A model generated the notes under the pieces. The model worked only from the letters and a program-made list of their open reading frames with translations. It was not told the DNA's origin and made no database searches. Source: a virus. From it: a stretch of DNA of 64,000 nt. The DNA lies in IMG/VR virus record IMGVR_UViG_3300050015_000656, positions 1-64,000 of that record; one strand, given 5' to 3'. The number at the start of each line of letters is the position of its first letter. Position 1 is the first letter of the stretch. The position numbers were made by a program, and so were the translations under genes. Shown in pieces: positions 57,757 to 64,000 of this stretch.

Positions 57757-57769
57757 AGAATTATTTTAC

Positions 57770-57778
57770 TATAAATAC
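57770..57778 (-). promoter_or_regulatory. Phage box GTATTTATA
   Basis: - strand GTATTTATAGTAAAA, 13 nt before ATG 57756; near the consensus. It abuts the stop of the HAD gene. Confidence 0.6.
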
Positions 57779-57779
57779 A

Positions 57780-58349
57780 TCAGATTATAATTTTTTTTAG
57801 TTCGTCTTGAATAATGCATAATGCATTCTGACTTCGACTTGTTTCTGTCAAAGCAATAGTACCTTCAGTTGCACGATAAATATTAAATTCAACACCCGAT
57901 GGTAGTTTACTTCTGATTTCTTCGTATGCTTCAATATCAACATCACGGTCCTCATAGACGTTTATTACCTTCAAGTCTGGTAGTTGCTGTACATAACGCA
58001 TAACCTTAACACCTTTGTTGCCTTCTGCACGTTTCATGTCAAATTTATCGACTTTGATTTTATTTGCATCAAGTACTGCTTCAACTTCTGAACGTAGTTT
58101 TTCCATTCTCGATGTTAAAACAATAACATAAGTTCCGGGAGTTACAATCTCTTTTTTGAGTTGTTTTAACACACTTGGAAATGGTTTGATGTCAAAAACC
58201 TCTAAGTCCAGGCTTTCTGGTCTACCCCACCATCCACTAAATGGATATTCTTTATCCATTTTCTCCGACCATTCTTTTTTACCTGTTTCTGGCATAGGAG
58301 AATTCATAAGTGTCCCGTCAAAATCAAATACTGCTAATCTCTTAATCAT
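57780..58349 (-). CDS. HAD-superfamily phosphatase, SAK RNA-repair-like
   Basis: 189 aa from ATG 58349 (ATGA overlap with the upstream nuclease gene). FDFDGTLMNSP gives the DxD nucleophile pair of HAD enzymes, VLTSRME the Thr/Ser of motif II, and NVYEDRDVDIEAYEEI the acidic motif IV. The D-R-D spacing and a Lys/Arg between them recall the HAD domain of Swiss-Army-Knife RNA-repair proteins. It would remove phosphates, possibly from RNA ends. The neighbouring giant protein contains CCA-adding and 2H domains, consistent with RNA-end metabolism. Confidence 0.75.
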   Translation of the reverse strand: MIKRLAVFDFDGTLMNSPMPETGKKEWSEKMDKEYPFSGWWGRPESLDLEVFDIKPFPSVLKQLKKEIVTPGTYVIVLTSRMEKLRSEVEAVLDANKIKVDKFDMKRAEGNKGVKVMRYVQQLPDLKVINVYEDRDVDIEAYEEIRSKLPSGVEFNIYRATEGTIALTETSRSQNALCIIQDELKKIII

Positions 58350-58843
58350 AACAAACAATTATATTTTATTTCATTAATATTGCTTATCTCTGAGCAATAC
58401 GGTGCAAATATATCTTTTTTTATTAAATAAATGTTCATTTCCTTAGTAATATTTCCTTCTTGTTGAACGCTAAAGGTTTCATATCGAGTTTCAGGATGCT
58501 CAACAATACAATCGTGAATTCTTTGCTTCTCAATTATGTATGCTGTTTCTCCGTCTGCAATAAGCCAATAATCTGCTTTGGTAATCAATAAACCCGACCA
58601 CCTGCCATTACAGCCAACCTCAATACAAATATTGCCCGTAATATAAGACATTTCATCATACTTACATTCAAGAGTCTTTGAGGATTTACTGAAATCTCCG
58701 TTGAAAAGAATTATGTCGTAGAAACTATAATCTTCTCTTTTCATGTTTTTGTATGCGAGAGGTAATACCTTACTATTGATATCTTCTAAGACGAATTTTT
58801 CAAAATCAAATCCTTTTGCAGATGCTTCTTTCCAACTTGGCAT
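58346..58843 (-). CDS. PD-(D/E)XK nuclease-fold protein
   Basis: 165 aa. The middle reads YDIILFNGDFSKSSKTLECKYDEMSYITGNICIEVG, the D ... E-x-K signature of the PD-(D/E)XK superfamily, followed by WSGLLITKADYWLI, a conserved beta strand and helix in phage members of this family. The metal ligands are Asp, Glu and Lys as expected. Substrate unknown; it may degrade host DNA or process phage DNA. It starts 2 nt after the giant polyvalent gene. Confidence 0.7.
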   Translation of the reverse strand: MPSWKEASAKGFDFEKFVLEDINSKVLPLAYKNMKREDYSFYDIILFNGDFSKSSKTLECKYDEMSYITGNICIEVGCNGRWSGLLITKADYWLIADGETAYIIEKQRIHDCIVEHPETRYETFSVQQEGNITKEMNIYLIKKDIFAPYCSEISNINEIKYNCLL

Positions 58844-58844
58844 A

Positions 58845-61800
58845 TTATTCTACTTCGGTTACTTTTCCTGTTAATATCAATGGTTCACTCAAATTTACCC
58901 ACATGCTTAATTGATTTGACATCATTGGTTTACCACCCTGTGCACGATTTACGGCAATAGTTATATGTGGCTTCTTATTCTTTGTGAGATATTTATCCAC
59001 CACCACACCAACTGCCATAACCATATCATCCATAGAAAATTCTGTGGCTTCCATAACAATAGTCATGCCCAAGAATTTCAAATACTCTGGAGCAATCGGA
59101 CCTAAGTTCATTGTCATGTGATGTGCAATAGTTTCCCAACCTTCGGGAATCATATTACCAAGTCTCTTAAGCAATGCTGTACGGGATTTGTCATCAAGCA
59201 CCACGGCAGTATATTTCACATTTTTATTCATGTCTTCGTCAAGTACTTCGTTATCAACTAATTTGTGATATAAATCGTGTTTTAATTTTTCATCATGGCT
59301 GAAATCCTCATAATTATTCTGTAAGAATTCCAATACGGATTTATCTGATGCACTTTCATATCCACCTTGATTCCACTCATAATATTTATCCGTAAAGAAA
59401 TTAATATCAACCTGTTGTCCATTTACGTTCCAAGTAGGCTTCTCTTGACCTGTTTCAGGATAACTATATTCGTTAAGTGTAATTGGTTCGCCTTTAACAT
59501 TCTCATAATACTCCGGATAAAAATTATATTGAGGATTACGTCTTTTTGCAGCTCTTAAGAAGTCATTAACAATTTTTATGTTGTCATAATCATATTCATC
59601 TGCAGCAAAATCATAACTACTGTCAGCCAAACCGAAATCATTTGTGCTTCCAATTCTGTTTACAAGCATCCATTCAGTCAAATAATTATACATGGCTTCT
59701 GTATCACCCTCAATAAATCCCAATGCTCTACCAATATTACCATGATTAAAATAACCGTCCTTTTGTGCAAGAAATAAATTGCCCTCTTGGTCAATTATTC
59801 CTCTGACTCCCGGACCGATATTCCGTAATGATTTAGGATTTTCATATATTGGTGACTTTTTACCATTTCTATCTCTTACCATAGCAACTGGTTCTTCTTC
59901 CTGTGCCTGTACTGCACCCCTTGCAATCACGTCTTGTTCTGCACTCTGATTTGGCATGTTAAACATCCTTTCAGCAGCTTTATCGGCAATACTTTCATCT
60001 ACACTACCGTCAAGCATAAGTTTATCGCCATCATTGCCTTTATGACCTTTCCAAGTATAAACCAATTCAGTACCGTTAAGCATTCTGTTCTTCTCGAATG
60101 GTTTAATGTACTTCTGTCCTTCTCCGGGTTTAACATACGCAATTGTAATATGTGGATGATAATCGGGGAATGCACTTGTATGTGGTAATGCTTTCATTAT
60201 CTCATTTAATTTTGTAAGTTCTGGAGATTCAACATCGAACTTAACAACATCAAACTTAGGATTACCAGTGAAAAACGATATGCCCTTAATTCCTATCTTA
60301 ATTGGTTCTATCGGCATATTTTTTTCAAACAAACTAAAGCAATCTTCTGAAGTTACTTCATCGTGAAAACCATATAATATTGTAGTATGTGGTTCTGTTT
60401 CAATTCCATATCCTGGCTCGTCATAAACATCATCAGGAGAAATTATTGACGTAATTTTTGTCCAAATCGGAACGTCAAGAAACAACATCAGACATCCATA
60501 TTCTATTTTGTCCGTGGGTTTTACTTCTTCCTTAATCATTTCGCCATTTTGTTTCGCCAAAGCTAATAAATCTTCACGATTATTCCTAACCTTATCTGCA
60601 TAAACCTTTAGCAATAATGATTTTTGCATGTCGCCAATTGCCTTACCCTGTAAACCAAGTTGTGACAAATCATTACCATTAACAGCTAATTCGTTGACAG
60701 TTTTAGGATATTTGCCCTGTTGAAATTCTTCTGAGGCTTTTTGAAGTCCCATTGGAATTATCTGACTCTGTAATGCCTGTGGACTTAGCAGATACATATT
60801 ATGTGCAATTGACCTATCGAGAACATCATGTGTTATGTCGGGTAATGTAAACGCTAATTCAAGTGCTTTAATTTCCTTATATGTTGGGATATCACCTTTG
60901 AGATTATTCTTGTAAAATTCCGAAGGACTCTGAACAGTACCAACTGCCAACAGATAAATAAATTCACCCATTGTTTTAACATCGGCAATTCTATCGCTAA
61001 TCTGCTTTGGCTGTCCACCGAAAATCTGTTCATATAAGCCAGTATTCACAAGTAAATCCGCACCCATTTTCACATTACCCTTCTTGATTATCTTATCGAA
61101 TTCCGTTAAAATTCTCTCTGGTGCAATTTCTTTAACCCTCTGGGCATTTTCTTTTATCATCTGCATAGTCTGTGGCTCAATTGTAAACCCGAAACGTGAT
61201 GCAAATTGTACTGCACGCAACATTCTCAATGGGTCATCACTGAATGCCTGTGGATTAACAATACGAATAATTTTGTTTTTAAGGTCTTCTTGACCACCAA
61301 ATGGGTCAACTATATTACCCTCTGAATCTTTTGCAATAGCATTAATTGTAAAATCCCTGCGTTCCAAGTCTTTTTCAATCGGTAGTGCATGGTCAGACTT
61401 AACATCAAAACCTTGATGACCACCTTCACCCGTAGCTGTTTCAGTACGTGGAATAGCAATGTCAATATCATCGGTAGCACCCTTTGGCTTGAATTTCAAC
61501 ACACCAAATGATTTACCAACAGCATCTACACGACCATATTTGCCAAGAAGTTGTTCAAGTTCTTCAAACGGCACACCAGTAATAAGCACATCCAAATCTT
61601 TGGATTGTTTACCAAGAAATTCATCCCGGACCGCACCACCAACACTATAAATTTTACCACCAAGTTGCTCAACCTCTTGTTTGAAAGGCAAGTCTTGTAA
61701 TGACATTATTTCCGCTTCGTTCATGACTGATTCTTCAAGTGCATTATCTCCATAAAAACGTATTGATTCCGCTATGAATTCCATAGTCGGATTTTTTTCT

Positions 61801-64000
61801 TTTGCCAAAGATAAGAATTTTTCGTAATATGGCAACGCTTCTTCTCTTTTTGGTACAGTTTCCCAATAACTTGAATGAAAGTTTCTTTTTTCTTCTGGAT
61901 ATAACGGTGCATTTGACTCTCCAACTAAGATGATATTATCTCTTTTATATCGTTGAACAGTCAAAAAATTAGTTGGTGGGGTTTTATCCCAATGTTCCTC
62001 ATTTTCAATGACTCCCAAGCTATTGAGGGTATAGAGTAATTCGAAGTGTATAACAACACTTTTTTGTTCAGTGTATAAGTTTCCTTCTTTGTCAACAACA
62101 CCCCGGACATCACCCCAAATATTTTTCCAAGATTTCGGATTTTTTATTATTACCAACCCATTTTCGGGATTATTGTAAACGATATCTTCGGAATCCTGCT
62201 CCCTGTTGAACCTATCGTTGAATTCTGCATCAGGATTCGGAACATTAAACATTTTTTCCGCAGCAACATCCGCTACACCTTCGTCAACACTTACTGGTTC
62301 TCCTTCAATAAAAGTATAATATTCTTCATAAAACTCATATTGTGGATTTCGTCTTTTTGTGGCTTTCAATATATCAATTGCATTGTCATAGTTATGCGCA
62401 TTTGAATTAATATATCTTGAAGAAATGTCCCCCAAACCGAAATTATTTGTTAAGTCAACCCTATTAAGTAATTGATATTTATCTAATTCTGAATATATTC
62501 TTGCATCAATCGTGAATAATCCCAATGCTTTTGCTATATTACCGTGGGTAAATGAATAATCTGCTTGTGCAACATATAGATTTCCATCTGTATCTGCGAT
62601 TGCCCGTACATCCCTTTGAAATCTTTCTAAGGATTTGGGATTTTTATAAATTTGACTAACTCTTCCAATGGTATCTACTACTTCTCCAACAGGTTCATTC
62701 GTATTTTTTTCTATCTCACCCTGTGCTTGAACGTCTTGTTCTGCATGTGGGTCGGGAATATTAAATGCTTTCTCAGCATATTTATCAGCCACACCTTCCA
62801 TTTGATATTTCTTACCACCCGTAGGTTTGAAATTCTTCTTAAATGCAGTGTACATCAGACTTGAAATTCTTTCAGATTCTCCTTCTTCACTGATACTCTC
62901 TGTTCTTTTTCTGAAAAGCAATTCAACTTTATTTGCAATGTCATGGGCGTTATCGTATGTATAACCATAATGCTTGATAAGATAGCTTTCAACCCTTTCA
63001 TGAAGTAAAATCCCTTCAAAGTCGTTTGGCTTTGTCAAATGTACGTCATCAACCCAAAGTTCGTCTGCTGGAATGTGCTTAGCATATTTTTGCTGTGATT
63101 TTGGTAAGTCATAGTCAACCCAATGATTGCCACCTTCAACCCACTCAATAAAACCACTGTCACGCACTTCGTCACCATTAACTGCATAAACGGGATTGAC
63201 ATCAATACCGTCATTGTATGTACGGATTAATTTCTTATCCAATTCATGTGTAGTATTGTCTTTCTCAATCTGTGGTTCACTTACAGGAAATTCTTCTTCG
63301 TGTATTGTGTTTTTCATTTTATCGAGATACTGCTCATAGTCTGTATCTTGAAATATTTCAGAAGTTTCTTCGTCTGGCTCATCGTATGCTTCTAAACCAT
63401 TAATCTCATAGAAAGCATTCATTCTCTTTTTAAAATCATCAGTAATATCGACTTTGCCAATATAATGACCTTGTACTGCCCTTCTGAATCTAACTTCTTT
63501 TAAATAAGTAAAATCACCTATTTCCCAATGAGAAATGTCCGCATCGGGTTTTTCGTTTATTTCATAAACATAAAAAACTCCCGGATTTTTACCGTGTTGC
63601 ATAAACATCGAATACAGTCCCATTAAAGCACCACCAACACTTTTACTTGCAGCAATTTCTGGTGTTTCACTAACCCAAAACGTATCATACTTATATATTG
63701 GATTACCGTCATCGTCAATTGCTTCGTAATAACCTTCGGGTTCAAATTCAATCGTTTCACCCATATATTTTTCAACAGCACGATAATATTTTTCACCACC
63801 ACTTGTTACCACTTCATTTATTGCAGTATTGGGAAGTCTGTACATCAACTGCATAGTCTGGAAGTCCTTATTCCTGCCTTTGTTCATGATAAATCCCAAT
63901 GATTTATACCATGCAGTTAGTTTAGACTTACTTGCGCCCCACATACTATCGGGAGTTAATGTAACAATTAATTTATTTCTGTCGGCATAGTCAAAGATAA
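58845..64000 (-). CDS. Giant polyvalent protein: ART-like, zincin-like, CCA/poly(A) polymerase and two 2H phosphoesterase domains (5' end outside window)
   Basis: More than 1716 aa; the frame stays open to the right edge, so ATG 63944 is probably internal. Edge to C-terminus: a GNAT-like tail (SKLTAWYKSLGF..NKGRNKDF); an ADP-ribosyltransferase-like region (YYRAVEKYMG ... FWVSETPEIAASKS); a zincin-like LLHERVESYLIKHYGYTYDNAH; three ~150-residue repeats (NPKSL..VR.I.D..GNLY.AQ ... A.KRRNPQY.FY.EYY); a CCA-adding/poly(A) polymerase domain (SVGGAVRD, KDLDVLI, RRDFTINA, RMLRAVQFASRFGF; near 60990-61700); a 2H phosphoesterase (HTTILYG, HPHITIAYV; near 60130-60390); and a second 2H domain (HHMTMNLG, KPHITIAV; near 58950-59125). 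It may be injected with DNA. Confidence 0.85.
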   Translation of the reverse strand, partial: IFDYADRNKLIVTLTPDSMWGASKSKLTAWYKSLGFIMNKGRNKDFQTMQLMYRLPNTAINEVVTSGGEKYYRAVEKYMGETIEFEPEGYYEAIDDDGNPIYKYDTFWVSETPEIAASKSVGGALMGLYSMFMQHGKNPGVFYVYEINEKPDADISHWEIGDFTYLKEVRFRRAVQGHYIGKVDITDDFKKRMNAFYEINGLEAYDEPDEETSEIFQDTDYEQYLDKMKNTIHEEEFPVSEPQIEKDNTTHELDKKLIRTYNDGIDVNPVYAVNGDEVRDSGFIEWVEGGNHWVDYDLPKSQQKYAKHIPADELWVDDVHLTKPNDFEGILLHERVESYLIKHYGYTYDNAHDIANKVELLFRKRTESISEEGESERISSLMYTAFKKNFKPTGGKKYQMEGVADKYAEKAFNIPDPHAEQDVQAQGEIEKNTNEPVGEVVDTIGRVSQIYKNPKSLERFQRDVRAIADTDGNLYVAQADYSFTHGNIAKALGLFTIDARIYSELDKYQLLNRVDLTNNFGLGDISSRYINSNAHNYDNAIDILKATKRRNPQYEFYEEYYTFIEGEPVSVDEGVADVAAEKMFNVPNPDAEFNDRFNREQDSEDIVYNNPENGLVIIKNPKSWKNIWGDVRGVVDKEGNLYTEQKSVVIHFELLYTLNSLGVIENEEHWDKTPPTNFLTVQRYKRDNIILVGESNAPLYPEEKRNFHSSYWETVPKREEALPYYEKFLSLAKEKNPTMEFIAESIRFYGDNALEESVMNEAEIMSLQDLPFKQEVEQLGGKIYSVGGAVRDEFLGKQSKDLDVLITGVPFEELEQLLGKYGRVDAVGKSFGVLKFKPKGATDDIDIAIPRTETATGEGGHQGFDVKSDHALPIEKDLERRDFTINAIAKDSEGNIVDPFGGQEDLKNKIIRIVNPQAFSDDPLRMLRAVQFASRFGFTIEPQTMQMIKENAQRVKEIAPERILTEFDKIIKKGNVKMGADLLVNTGLYEQIFGGQPKQISDRIADVKTMGEFIYLLAVGTVQSPSEFYKNNLKGDIPTYKEIKALELAFTLPDITHDVLDRSIAHNMYLLSPQALQSQIIPMGLQKASEEFQQGKYPKTVNELAVNGNDLSQLGLQGKAIGDMQKSLLLKVYADKVRNNREDLLALAKQNGEMIKEEVKPTDKIEYGCLMLFLDVPIWTKITSIISPDDVYDEPGYGIETEPHTTILYGFHDEVTSEDCFSLFEKNMPIEPIKIGIKGISFFTGNPKFDVVKFDVESPELTKLNEIMKALPHTSAFPDYHPHITIAYVKPGEGQKYIKPFEKNRMLNGTELVYTWKGHKGNDGDKLMLDGSVDESIADKAAERMFNMPNQSAEQDVIARGAVQAQEEEPVAMVRDRNGKKSPIYENPKSLRNIGPGVRGIIDQEGNLFLAQKDGYFNHGNIGRALGFIEGDTEAMYNYLTEWMLVNRIGSTNDFGLADSSYDFAADEYDYDNIKIVNDFLRAAKRRNPQYNFYPEYYENVKGEPITLNEYSYPETGQEKPTWNVNGQQVDINFFTDKYYEWNQGGYESASDKSVLEFLQNNYEDFSHDEKLKHDLYHKLVDNEVLDEDMNKNVKYTAVVLDDKSRTALLKRLGNMIPEGWETIAHHMTMNLGPIAPEYLKFLGMTIVMEATEFSMDDMVMAVGVVVDKYLTKNKKPHITIAVNRAQGGKPMMSNQLSMWVNLSEPLILTGKVTEVE

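Noticed and set aside
7389-57778. T4-type late promoters (TATAAATA) driving + strand transcription
   Set aside because: The TATAAATA strand always faces away from the adjacent gene, while GTATTTATA is in the sense direction for both + and - strand genes.
1-64000. tRNA and rRNA genes
   Set aside because: No cloverleaf with a TTCRANY-type T-loop, and no rRNA-like sequence, stood out on either strand; this was by eye only, so a tRNA scan could still find one.

Overview
This window is part of a large contractile-tailed phage (T4-like, Caudoviricetes), most probably infecting a member of the Bacteroidota. The virion genes show the phage: a gp25-like baseplate protein, a gp6/J-like baseplate wedge, a P2 I-like tail protein, an S74-chaperoned fibre and several very long structural proteins. 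Three things point to the host. Several phage genes carry TTTG-N19/20-TAnnTTTG promoters, the Bacteroides housekeeping consensus. Translation starts lack Shine-Dalgarno sequences and sit in A/T-rich leaders. The adhesin repeats are FN3-like modules common in Bacteroidota. The DNA is AT-rich and the standard stop set is used; TAG ends at least three genes.

Region 1-6.4 kb runs on the + strand. It holds small accessory genes (YopX-like, two small zinc-binding proteins, an acetyltransferase-like protein), a TnpB gene, a secreted protein and an SLT lytic transglycosylase. It ends at a 15-bp bidirectional terminator.

Almost everything from 6.4 to 64 kb is on the - strand, so read in transcription order it runs from right to left. 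64-55.8 kb: a giant polyvalent protein open at the window edge, with ADP-ribosyltransferase-like, zincin-like, CCA-adding/poly(A) polymerase-like and two 2H-phosphoesterase domains; then a PD-(D/E)XK nuclease, a HAD phosphatase and a ParB-like protein. 55.7-33.8 kb: a GT-B glycosyltransferase, the baseplate and tail genes, modular adhesins with poly-Thr linkers and Cys-rich domains, and a glycosyltransferase/radical-SAM fusion. 33.8-22.5 kb: nucleic-acid genes, namely an RHH protein, a RuvC-like nuclease, a phosphoesterase, a primase, a sigma factor, and Mre11 and Rad50 homologues fused in one chain. 22.5-6.4 kb: membrane proteins, dCMP deaminase, amidase, GH25 lysozyme, large structural proteins, an S74 fibre, a Cys-rich virion protein, a methyltransferase and a patatin lipase.

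Mobile genes are dense: two TnpB, two GIY-YIG endonucleases plus a T5orf172-like one, one HNH and two Vsr-like endonucleases. One TnpB element has split a phage hsp20 gene, and both halves are still readable.

Two promoter types can be read. One is the host-like type. The other is a phage-specific box, AGTATTTATAgTAAAA, found in the sense direction mostly 11-16 nt before start codons of about twenty genes. A phage-encoded ECF-like sigma factor in the window is a candidate for reading this box.
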